In this document: positions 56,855-64,000 of the stretch, one piece after another
Position numbering within the stretch: position 1 is the first letter of the stretch
Layout: every line of letters begins with the position of its first letter
Source of the DNA: Proteobacteria bacterium UBA7415
Lineage (GTDB): Bacteria; Pseudomonadota; Gammaproteobacteria; Arenicellales; Arenicellaceae
Reading direction: 5' to 3'
Assembly (NCBI GenBank): GCA_002470515.1
Contig: DKML01000027.1
Span: 27,724-91,723, forward strand
Length of the DNA: 64,000 bases
Translations under genes and position numbers: made by a program
The notes under the pieces: model-generated
Database searches by the model: none
Told to the model about the DNA's origin: nothing
What the model saw: the letters and a program-made list of their open reading frames with translations, nothing else

Positions 56855-57032
56855 TCTTTCAAACTATCTCACCATGCTTTTCACAGAGTTCATAATTCGA
56901 CGTCTATTTATGTTTAAACTGCTAGCACTCAATCCTCCAGTCCAGACTTGCACAACAGTACGATCATCGTCATTACTCAGCCCATTGGTTGATATTAGTA
57001 CGCAACAACGAACCTACTAGCTCTCGAAAATC

Positions 57033-59330
57033 ATGTTAACGCGCTTTTCGATTCGATCAAAACTACTCCTCGTAGCGCTACTGCTATTGCTAATTCCCTG
57101 GATGTCTTACATCTATGTACGAGACATGAAAGCATTCTTGCTTTCAGGCCAAGAAGACGCCCTAAATTTATTAGCTCGAGCCGTTGCCACTGTTTTACAT
57201 GACCGACCAGAACTGTTTGATCCGGAGGAAGAAGAAATTGCCGTTAGTAGCGAAGAGAATGAGATTTACGCCTTCCCCTTACCTAATTACATCAATCTAA
57301 ATGGCGAATTTAGCGACTGGGGCGAACAAGCTAATCAGGCCGTAATTTACCGTCCACCATCGAGCAATGACCCTATTCCGACCGTTGATGGTGAGGAGAG
57401 CGACGACGAGTTCACCAACCAAGCGATCTCGGTACTGGAAATGCAGCAAGAGCAAACGGAGGGGAGCAACACGTTAATTAGCCCTACTGAAGAAGACATA
57501 TCCGTTCGCCATGTACTGGGTTATCGCGGCAATTTCATTTACGCACTATTTGATGTAAGTGACAACAACGTGGTGTTTCGTAAAAAAGAGATATTGCGCG
57601 TAGATGCGGCAGATCACCTTCGCCTGACCCTACAAGACACAGCAGGACGAGAGCAACGCTTTACCTTGATCGCTGGCGAACCCGGCCGAATGAGTATTTA
57701 CGCCATGGATGAAGAGTGGCAATACCCAATTACAGGCGAACCGATCTACGATTTAGCAGCGGAAATGGCCCTTAGCGACTCTGGCTACAGGATCGAGATA
57801 CGAATACCGCGCTTTCTGCTTCCTTCCAGCACCCGCATTCGACTCGCGGTTGTTGACGTTGACGATACCCAGACTTTGGATATCTCAGCGATTGTCCCAA
57901 CTACGCCACAGAGTGAGAATGACGATCTATCCAGGCTAACGGTTCAGTCGCCTGAGTTGGCTAAGATTTTGCGTGCGCTAAATCGAACCGACACTCGTAT
58001 TTGGGTTATCGACGAAGGCAAACGGGTTCGCACTGTCGTCGGCAACGTCATTCTCGAAGACGATGAGAACCAAGTGACTAAACCAACCTCTGGCCAACCC
58101 ATGGTTGACCGACTCCTTGGTTATATAAACTATTACTACAACTACGGTCTGCAGTCAGTCTTCTCTTATATTGTGGAAGGTGGCAACGAAAACGATTTAG
58201 AAGATGACGACGCTCGTAACGACGAGATTATTGATAAGGCTCTTGCTGGAAAAATTTCGTCGGATCGTAGGCCTGGAGTCGATGGTCAAGGCATGATCAT
58301 TATGTCGGCGCACCCAATTTACTTAGGGGAGTCCATTCCTGGCGCCGTGGTTGTTGAGCAGAGCACTAACCAAGTACTTCGACGGCAACAAGAAACCCTC
58401 GAAAACGTTATTAGTGTTACGTTATTAGTGCTCGTTACAGTAGCAACTGCCCTACTCTTGTTCGCCTCAAGGCTGACACTTCGAATTCGCCGACTTCGGG
58501 ATGCCGCCGACAGCGCGATCGACCGAGAAGGACGCATTCTTAATCAACGCCTTCCTAAAGAAGAAAAATCTGGCGATGAAATTGGAGATTTGTCTCGCAG
58601 TGTGAGCAATATGTTAGGCAGACTGTCGCAATACACGACCTACCTTAAAGGCCTACCTGACACCCTTGCTCATGAAGTGAGCAACCCTTTGAACGTGGTC
58701 AACTCAAGCCTTCACAATCTATCAAGAGAGAATTCTGACGCCGCGAAGAGTAAATATATGGAACGCGCAAAGAATGGGCTGAACCGTATTGGAGCGATTC
58801 TTCAAAACCTAACAGAGGCCGCAAATCTTGAGCAAGCATTACAAGACGAAGAGCGTGAAACCATTGATTTAATTGAACTTTTAGAAAGTTATGTCGATGG
58901 CTATGCGTTTAGCAACCCTTCTCAAAAATTCCGCCTGATTACTGACCATAAACCAATAATGGTGGACGTAGCACCAGACTATATCGCGCAAGCACTCGAT
59001 AAACTGGTTGATAATGCCTTGGATTTCGCAGCACCGAAAACACCCATCGTCATACATGCCTTGCGCTCAAATAATGTCGCATTAATAGAGGTGAGCAATG
59101 AAGGATCTAGTTTGCCTGATGGAATGGCAGAACGAATTTTTGAGCCGCTAGTTTCATTAGGCCGCAAAGACGCGCAAAAAACTCGCCTTGGAATGGGGCT
59201 CTATGTGGTTAAACTCATCACCAGTTTTCATGGCGGCGACGTTTTGGCTCACAACATGCTAAACAAGCAGGGCGTTACATTTACCATTAAGCTCCCCATA
59301 CACGATCTGTTTAGCTCTACTCTTGCATAA
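57033..59330 (+). CDS. Membrane histidine kinase with a large periplasmic sensor (marine dedicated-sortase type)
   Basis: A 765-residue kinase. TM1 is near the start (SKLLLVALLLLLIPWMSYIY) and TM2 near residues 460-485 (VISVTLLVLVTVATALLLFA); between them lie about 420 periplasmic residues. These include an acidic stretch (EEEEIAVSSEENE) and beta-rich segments (PNYINLNGEFSDWGEQANQA, YALFDVSDNNVVF) like a carbohydrate-binding DOMON or CBM9-type fold. A HAMP domain follows, then the phospho-acceptor His547 in DTLAHEVSNPLNVV and an ATPase domain with LDKLVDNALDFAA (N box) and LGMGLYVVKLITSFHGGDV (G box). The N-terminus resembles kinases linked to marine sortases. It pairs with the response regulator upstream. 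Confidence 0.85.
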   Translation: MLTRFSIRSKLLLVALLLLLIPWMSYIYVRDMKAFLLSGQEDALNLLARAVATVLHDRPELFDPEEEEIAVSSEENEIYAFPLPNYINLNGEFSDWGEQANQAVIYRPPSSNDPIPTVDGEESDDEFTNQAISVLEMQQEQTEGSNTLISPTEEDISVRHVLGYRGNFIYALFDVSDNNVVFRKKEILRVDAADHLRLTLQDTAGREQRFTLIAGEPGRMSIYAMDEEWQYPITGEPIYDLAAEMALSDSGYRIEIRIPRFLLPSSTRIRLAVVDVDDTQTLDISAIVPTTPQSENDDLSRLTVQSPELAKILRALNRTDTRIWVIDEGKRVRTVVGNVILEDDENQVTKPTSGQPMVDRLLGYINYYYNYGLQSVFSYIVEGGNENDLEDDDARNDEIIDKALAGKISSDRRPGVDGQGMIIMSAHPIYLGESIPGAVVVEQSTNQVLRRQQETLENVISVTLLVLVTVATALLLFASRLTLRIRRLRDAADSAIDREGRILNQRLPKEEKSGDEIGDLSRSVSNMLGRLSQYTTYLKGLPDTLAHEVSNPLNVVNSSLHNLSRENSDAAKSKYMERAKNGLNRIGAILQNLTEAANLEQALQDEERETIDLIELLESYVDGYAFSNPSQKFRLITDHKPIMVDVAPDYIAQALDKLVDNALDFAAPKTPIVIHALRSNNVALIEVSNEGSSLPDGMAERIFEPLVSLGRKDAQKTRLGMGLYVVKLITSFHGGDVLAHNMLNKQGVTFTIKLPIHDLFSSTLA

Positions 59331-59503
59331 TTGCTCACTTAATTAACGTCGACCCTGAATTACAAGCACTTAGCTATACCGATGCGAAATATTGGGGTCT
59401 GTATCTTACTGAAAACACACTTTTTACAGCGTACCTGACGCATAATTAGAAGATAGACATACACTTTAGCAAGAACTCATATAACACTTTACGGACTAAT
59501 ATT

Positions 59504-60052
59504 ATGGGCAACAGACTCAGCAAACTCTATACACGTACTGGCGACGATGGAACATCTGGTCTCAGTGGCGGCCAGCGAATAGCAAAGAACCATGAACGCA
59601 TGAACGCGATGGGAACGGTTGATGAGCTTAACAGTACCATTGGCATGATGATCTCAAAATTGGACGACGAAGAGTTGAGCACGCTCATGACCGCTATTCA
59701 GCACGACTTGTTTAACATAGGCGGCGAAATAAGCATGCCCGGCCACTCCTTTATCAAGGCTGATAAAATTGCCGGCCTTGAAAACCAAATTGATGCGTTC
59801 AACGGCTTGGTCGAACCGCTCAAAGACTTCATCTTGCCTGGCGGCAGCGAAGCCGCAGCAGTTTGCCACGTGGCGCGCGCGATCGCACGGCGAGCCGAGC
59901 GCGATGTTGTGACATTGCACCAAGCTGAGCCCGTGTGCGACACTACTCGCCAGTACCTTAATCGCTTATCTGACTTACTGTTTGTGGTCGCCCGTATTAT
60001 TAATTTACGCACTGGCAACCCAGACATACTGTGGAATAAAGAGCTAGCTTAG
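59504..60052 (+). CDS. Cob(I)yrinic acid a,c-diamide adenosyltransferase, PduO type
   Basis: A 182-residue protein with the PduO/MMAB-type signatures: KLYTRTGDDGTSGLSGGQRI at the N-terminus (ATP-binding loop), GTVDELNSTIGMM, and the C-terminal CHVARAIARRAERDVV helix with the substrate-site Arg-rich motif, ending in NRLSDLLFVVARIIN. It transfers adenosyl from ATP to cob(I)alamin, giving the coenzyme form of B12. No cobalamin biosynthetic or B12-dependent enzyme genes are adjacent and no B12 riboswitch was seen upstream. Confidence 0.93.
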   Translation: MGNRLSKLYTRTGDDGTSGLSGGQRIAKNHERMNAMGTVDELNSTIGMMISKLDDEELSTLMTAIQHDLFNIGGEISMPGHSFIKADKIAGLENQIDAFNGLVEPLKDFILPGGSEAAAVCHVARAIARRAERDVVTLHQAEPVCDTTRQYLNRLSDLLFVVARIINLRTGNPDILWNKELA

Positions 60053-60137
60053 CAAGTTGTACGAGAGATATACCAGTTAGGATCCGCATTGAACTTTACA
60101 TTCAAATTGAAGACAGCATCTAAATAGACGGCCAAAA

Positions 60138-61349
60138 ATGAAAGAACTATTCAATAAAATCAATAACATAAGCTTAGTTTCAAAAATATTCATCGGTATC
60201 GTAATCGGCGTCGCATTGGCGCTAATAAGTCCGTCTACCGCAGCTTCGATGGCCTTTCTAGGCAATTTGTTTGTATCAGCATTAAAAGCAGTGGCTCCTA
60301 TTTTGGTTTTCGTACTGGTGATGGCTTCGATTGCTAACCAGAAATCGTTCGGCGACACCGCGATGAAGCCGATCATAGGCCTCTACTTAATCGGTACTTT
60401 GTTAGCTGCTTTGGTGGCTGCGTCATTGAGCTTTTTATACCCTGCCACGCTCACGCTGATGACTGAAGTGCCTAATGTGAGTCCTCCTGAGGGCATATCA
60501 GAGGTATTGAGCACACTAGTGTTCAAGATAGTTCAAAACCCTGTAACGGCGCTTATGGAGGGCAATTACATCGGAATACTAGCGTGGGCCATAGGCTTAG
60601 GCTTGTCGCTACGCCATGCACAACAGAGCACTCGCGATATTATTGGCGATCTAAGCGATGCTATTACCGCTATTGTTAAGTTTGTAATCGCACTAGCCCC
60701 TATCGGTATATTTGGTTTGGTAGCGAGCACCGTCGCGGCAACGGGTCTTAGTGCCTTAGCCGAATATTCGCACATCCTTTTTCTATTAATCGGATCAATG
60801 CTGATTGTGGCTCTGATAATAAATCCTATCTTGGTGTTTTTGCTAACACGGGCAAACCCGTATCCGCTAGTATTTAAATGCCTACGAGAAAGCGGTGTTA
60901 CGGCGTTCTTTACGCGCAGTTCTGCTGCCAACATCCCTGTTAACATGCAACTTTGTAAGGATTTAGATCTGGATGAAAACACCTATTCCGTGTCTATTCC
61001 CCTAGGTGCTACGGTTAATATGGGCGGCGCGGCAATTACCATATCTGTAATGACCTTGGCGGCAGTACATACGCTCGGCATTCAAGTGGATATTGGTACC
61101 GCTATATTGCTGTGTGTTATCGCTGCAGTTTCAGCCTGTGGCGCAAGTGGTGTTGCTGGAGGATCGTTACTACTAATACCTCTCGCCTGTGGTTTGTTCG
61201 GCATTCCTAACGACTACGCAATGGAAGTCGTTGCTGTAGGCTTCATAATTGGTGTAATTCAGGACTCTGCCGAAACAGCACTAAACAGCTCAACAGATGT
61301 GATTTTTACGGCCGCGGCTATTCGTAACAAAGCACTTTCGACTGAATAA
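60138..61349 (+). CDS. sstT: Serine/threonine:Na+ symporter, SstT-like (DAACS family)
   Basis: A 403-residue membrane transporter (E. coli SstT is 414). It starts like SstT ([39 protein letters not shown]) and carries the substrate/Na+-binding motifs of the glutamate transporter fold: [15 protein letters not shown] (serine-rich hairpin), [20 protein letters not shown] (TM7) and [20 protein letters not shown] (TM8). Members take up serine and threonine with sodium. It stands alone, 85 bp after the adenosyltransferase gene. Confidence 0.9.
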   Translation: MKELFNKINNISLVSKIFIGIVIGVALALISPSTAASMAFLGNLFVSALKAVAPILVFVLVMASIANQKSFGDTAMKPIIGLYLIGTLLAALVAASLSFLYPATLTLMTEVPNVSPPEGISEVLSTLVFKIVQNPVTALMEGNYIGILAWAIGLGLSLRHAQQSTRDIIGDLSDAITAIVKFVIALAPIGIFGLVASTVAATGLSALAEYSHILFLLIGSMLIVALIINPILVFLLTRANPYPLVFKCLRESGVTAFFTRSSAANIPVNMQLCKDLDLDENTYSVSIPLGATVNMGGAAITISVMTLAAVHTLGIQVDIGTAILLCVIAAVSACGASGVAGGSLLLIPLACGLFGIPNDYAMEVVAVGFIIGVIQDSAETALNSSTDVIFTAAAIRNKALSTE

Positions 61350-61454
61350 GAGGTTTCTTGCAGTTCAGTGCTAACAATCACTCTAACCTTGGCATAACAA
61401 AGTTCGGCTAATGGTCTAGTCTCCCAAACTACGTAAAGACTGACTATTTTGAAA

Positions 61455-61913
61455 TCAATTGAGATTCCTTTTTTTGGAATCAACAAATTTCGTTCTAGGC
61501 CACCGGTAGCCTAGAACGGATGAAATTGGGTAGTGGTGTTCACGGACTTCATTCAGTTGATTGCCCCCTAAAAGAAAGATTCTATCCCCCTCAATTTTTA
61601 AAAAGAAACCAACATGGCCTTGCCATCCATCAGGGTGTTCGCGTTCTAAAATGGTGATACAACCGAAGCACGGCTCACTAAGTTGTGTGCCCCAATCCAA
61701 CCAAGAACGAGCTAAGGCTGAATTTGTTCCAATATGACCGGATTCGCTGAGCACCCAGTTTAAAAAAGACGGGCACCAAGCGGCTTTATCATCATATTCA
61801 GCGATATTAGTACCATTGTGATATTCGATGATACGAGGATTACTTTTGCCCTCAGGGAAGGTTTTAAGCCCAATCTCGTTTTCCGCAACGGCCATCCACT
61901 CTTCTGCCTTCAT
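61455..61913 (-). CDS. TIGR02594-type putative peptidoglycan hydrolase (NlpC/CHAP-like)
   Basis: A 152-residue protein following the TIGR02594 pattern: WMAVAENEIGLKTFPEGKSN, then RIIEYHNGTN and AAWCPSFLNWVLSESG with the candidate nucleophile Cys, then ALARSWLDWGTQLSEP. GCITILEREHPDGWQGHVGF has the candidate His, and FLLGGNQLNEV completes it. The family is cysteine-peptidase-like, found in phage endolysins and bacterial accessory regions, and is thought to cleave peptidoglycan. There is no signal peptide, phage gene or holin nearby, so a stand-alone effector or relic is possible. The usual P before WC is A here. Confidence 0.8.
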   Translation of the reverse strand: MKAEEWMAVAENEIGLKTFPEGKSNPRIIEYHNGTNIAEYDDKAAWCPSFLNWVLSESGHIGTNSALARSWLDWGTQLSEPCFGCITILEREHPDGWQGHVGFFLKIEGDRIFLLGGNQLNEVREHHYPISSVLGYRWPRTKFVDSKKRNLN

Positions 61914-62064
61914 AAGCTCAATTATAGACGCGAGCGCTTAATTAAGATTGGGAATGTCTCTTTAGGGCAAGATTGCGGCAAATGACAGGCTCTGACATAC
62001 TCAGAACGATCGTTCAATATGAAAAAGAAGAACACTAACTGCCTCCACTACTGAAAGCTTTACT

Positions 62065-62805
62065 ATGATCCGACCGATGCTTTACATATTTACAATTTCA
62101 CATTATTGCGAAAAAGCGAGGTGGGCATTGGACTATCTAGGTATTGATGTCGATGTTCAAATTCTGGCACCAGGCACGCATATTGAAATAGCTAACAAAT
62201 TAGGTTTAAAGCGAGGCTCAGTGCCGTTCCTACGTGTTGGCGAAATCGTAATCCAAGGTTCTGATGCAATCATCCATTGGGCTGAGCAAGAAAACAAATC
62301 AAACGCCACATTGGGCTCACTAAATCCTGAGGTGATTGCCGTTGAGAAACGGTTGGATGATAAGCTCGGAGTGCATATTCGTCGCTGGTTTTATTCTGAA
62401 GCAATTCTGGAAGCTCCCGCGTTAGTTAAACCCATATTTATGCATGGTATTTCCGCATGGGAAAAGCTTAAACTAACATTGAAGTGGCCTATTATATGCA
62501 GGCTAATGACACAAGGAATGGATCTCGGTCATCAACAGGGACTTGAATCGCTAGAAATAATAAAACAAGAAATAGAATGGTTAGAGTCTCTCATCGGTGA
62601 CAGAAACTCCTATTTGGTTGGAAATACTTTTTCACGTTCAGACATTACAGCAGCTAGTTTGCTCGCACCATTAGTTACACCAAGTGAATATAGCTGCTCA
62701 AAATTGATGTCACTCCCGCCTCGCGCAAAACAAGAGAGTGAAGAAATGGTTGATCGTCTCTTTTGGAATTGGGTAGAAGCACAATATAAAACCCATCGAT
62801 CTTAG
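62065..62805 (+). CDS. Glutathione S-transferase-like protein
   Basis: A 246-residue protein with a thioredoxin-like N-terminal domain: MLYIFTISHYCEKARWALDY (the Cys at the GST active-site position) and GSVPFLRVGEIVIQGSDAII (cis-Pro and the glutathione-binding motif). A helical C-terminal domain contains SLIGDRNSYLVGNTFSRSDI, the usual GST Asp N-cap. The start could also be the fifth codon (MLYIF). Substrate unknown. Different in sequence from the GST at 36.8 kb. Confidence 0.8.
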   Translation: MIRPMLYIFTISHYCEKARWALDYLGIDVDVQILAPGTHIEIANKLGLKRGSVPFLRVGEIVIQGSDAIIHWAEQENKSNATLGSLNPEVIAVEKRLDDKLGVHIRRWFYSEAILEAPALVKPIFMHGISAWEKLKLTLKWPIICRLMTQGMDLGHQQGLESLEIIKQEIEWLESLIGDRNSYLVGNTFSRSDITAASLLAPLVTPSEYSCSKLMSLPPRAKQESEEMVDRLFWNWVEAQYKTHRS

Positions 62806-63230
62806 CTTTTACTGAAAACTAAACTAGTGCAGATGCCTAATATAAATGACCGCTTAGGGCAACTTTGACACACTCGCGTTGACATAATCAACTGGGTCTT
62901 AAATACTCATAGCATTCGTTGTGTTGAGTTTCTAATCAGTCGGAAATATATTCATATCTGACTCTTAGATTGATTTGGAAACCCTAGTTCGCACCCGTTT
63001 GATGTTTAAGTGAATACTCAAACAACTTGGCTCTGTACATTTTTAAGAGAACGGGGTTCGGAGCTACTTTTCGTAACCTTTTTCAGAGGCCGTCAGAAAG
63101 TTGGAGAAGCCGTCAATAATTTTGATTAATATTCGTTTATCAATTTTTTCTGCACTGGCAGGATCGGGAACCTTAGACACACCATTCTTTCTATCAGAAT
63201 AACCTTCAACCAGTAGAGGATACGTTTCAA
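62806..63230. other. Intergenic region
   Basis: About 425 bases, AT-rich, with promoter space for the gene at 63.2 kb. A minus-strand frame at 63064-63291 (75 codons) overlaps the start of the next gene and has no recognisable family or ribosome binding site, so it is not called. Nothing else seen. Confidence 0.4.
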
Positions 63231-63776
63231 TTGAGTGAGTTCGAGTTTTTAATTGTGCTGGTGTCCATCGTGTTTGGTGTAGCGTTGACACAAATTATGT
63301 CTGGAGCCGTGCGCAGCTTCTACGAGGGTACGCTGAACGAAATTCAGATTCTGTACACCCTAACCCTGACGTTAATACTGGTGATCGACTGGTGGGTCAG
63401 CTTCTCATTTAACCTTGTTGAGAAATGGGAATTTGGCACCTTTCTGCTACTGGTTCTATGGGCGATGGTCCATTATGTAATGGTGGCCGCGCTTTACCCT
63501 CCCATATCTAAATCATTAGCCTTTGAGCGCCGCAGGCAATCTTTCTTTTGGGCCTTCATCGTAATGCTAATTGCAGATGGTGTGTTGACGGCCGTAAGAG
63601 GTTCGCTATTTGAGCCGTGGTACTACTTGCCGTTCATATTACACTATATCGTTATAGTGGTAATTGGCCTGCGGTTTGACGCTGTATGGCTACACAGAAT
63701 AATAGCCTGGTGGCTACCGATTTCTTTTTTGATTTGGGCCCTATACGTGAGAACTCTTTTATCGGAGGTTGCATGA
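63231..63776 (+). CDS. Multi-pass membrane protein of unknown function
   Basis: A 181-residue protein from a TTG start, with AGAGGA about ten bases upstream. It has about five to six hydrophobic helices (EFLIVLVSIVFGVALTQIMS, LTLTLILVIDWWVSFSF, LLLVLWAMVHYVMVAALYP, FFWAFIVMLIADGVLTA, ILHYIVIVVIGLRFDA, IAWWLPISFLIWALYV). Family not recognised. Its stop overlaps the start of a 52-residue ORF by four bases (ATGA). Confidence 0.6.
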   Translation: MSEFEFLIVLVSIVFGVALTQIMSGAVRSFYEGTLNEIQILYTLTLTLILVIDWWVSFSFNLVEKWEFGTFLLLVLWAMVHYVMVAALYPPISKSLAFERRRQSFFWAFIVMLIADGVLTAVRGSLFEPWYYLPFILHYIVIVVIGLRFDAVWLHRIIAWWLPISFLIWALYVRTLLSEVA

Positions 63777-63931
63777 ACGCAAGCCTGTTTAATCATTTAT
63801 TGCCGGCAGTGGAAATTTTTCTGAAAAATTGCTTCGTTCCATCTGATATGACTATATTATTTTATGAGCCTCGTGATAGCGCTTTTGCTAGCCTTCGATT
63901 TCAGAGCTTTGTTTCAAATGTGATTTTCTAG
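63773..63931 (+). CDS. Small coupled ORF (52 residues), unknown function
   Basis: The ATG at 63773 overlaps the previous stop (ATGA) and has a strong GGAGG six bases upstream, so it is very probably translated. The product begins MNASLFNHLLPAVEIFLKNC and ends SNVIF. The amphipathic N-terminal helix gives no family match. It could be a full small protein or the 5' remnant of a longer gene cut near 63931, where the sequence changes to the repeat-like AGGGTCAGAGCCGAAT. Confidence 0.5.
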   Translation: MNASLFNHLLPAVEIFLKNCFVPSDMTILFYEPRDSAFASLRFQSFVSNVIF

Positions 63932-64000
63932 AAAGAAATAGGGTCAGAGCCGAATCTAGTTAAATGGCAGCTTTGGGCCCATAACAGCCAGTCGAGAGTT

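Noticed and set aside
59331-59503. Possible cobalamin riboswitch before the adenosyltransferase gene
   Set aside because: The 170-base leader lacks a B12-box-like sequence and strong conserved stems.
60566-60982. 138-codon minus-strand ORF opposite sstT
   Set aside because: Antisense shadow of a clear transporter gene, with no start signal.
63064-63291. 75-codon minus-strand ORF
   Set aside because: Overlaps the start of the membrane protein at 63231, no ribosome binding site or family resemblance.

Overview
This window looks like chromosomal DNA from a marine, free-living gammaproteobacterium of moderate GC content (judged by eye, not counted). The pointers are a complete fadBA fatty-acid oxidation operon with gammaproteobacterial FadB architecture, a quinol-type nitric oxide reductase with a DNR-like regulator, RimK, an SstT-type Ser/Thr symporter, two RND efflux pumps, and a two-component pair resembling the marine 'dedicated sortase' regulators. 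I see no rRNA, tRNA, CRISPR array, intact insertion sequence or phage block. Species cannot be named from sequence alone.

Layout. 1-2.5 kb: the 5' part of a luciferase-like flavin oxidoreductase, a VOC protein and a membrane protein in translational coupling, then two 5'-truncated genes meeting head to head. 2.5-6.8 kb: three co-directional genes (Tat-exported spermidine-dehydrogenase-like flavoenzyme, DUF1254/DUF1214 protein, di-iron membrane hydroxylase). 6.8-7.6 kb: a gene-poor gap holding a decayed corA 3' end. 7.6-12.4 kb: rimK, a secreted protein with a probably frameshifted signal peptide, a small membrane protein, a sulfatase and a 2OG-Fe(II) dioxygenase. 12.5-18.4 kb: a nitric oxide island (DNR-like regulator, norZ, nnrS, outer-membrane porin) with two FNR/DNR-type palindromes. 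18.5-24.3 kb: a secreted amidohydrolase and RND pump 1. 24.4-30.0 kb: a frameshifted patatin-like lipoprotein, a DUF4156-like lipoprotein, a Rieske oxygenase-like protein with reversed domain order, an M14-type peptidase and the C-terminal half of aconitase A.

30.2-45.9 kb: a large secreted subtilase, MgtE, an AstE/ASPA-like deacylase, a DUF411 protein, a GST, the fadA-fadB operon, a periplasmic SDR, a sulfotransferase, an APC permease and a PLP aminotransferase. 45.9-55.4 kb: RND pump 2 with altered proton-relay residues, a second sulfotransferase, a DUF1295 methyltransferase-like protein, a secreted protein of unknown function and a class-V aminotransferase. 55.5-64 kb: a small unknown protein, the two-component pair, a cobalamin adenosyltransferase, SstT, a TIGR02594-type putative peptidoglycan hydrolase, a second GST-like protein and a membrane protein coupled to a 52-residue ORF.

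Functional themes are NO detoxification or denitrification under FNR/DNR control, fatty-acid oxidation, efflux, and secreted hydrolases or oxidases for marine organic matter. Another theme is gene decay: corA, acnA, the MBL hydrolase with its head-to-head partner, the patatin and the secreted protein at 8.6 kb are truncated or frameshifted. The most unusual single gene is the Rieske oxygenase-like protein at 26.4-27.2 kb, which carries the catalytic mononuclear-iron motif at the N-terminus and the Rieske cluster at the C-terminus, the reverse of the canonical order.
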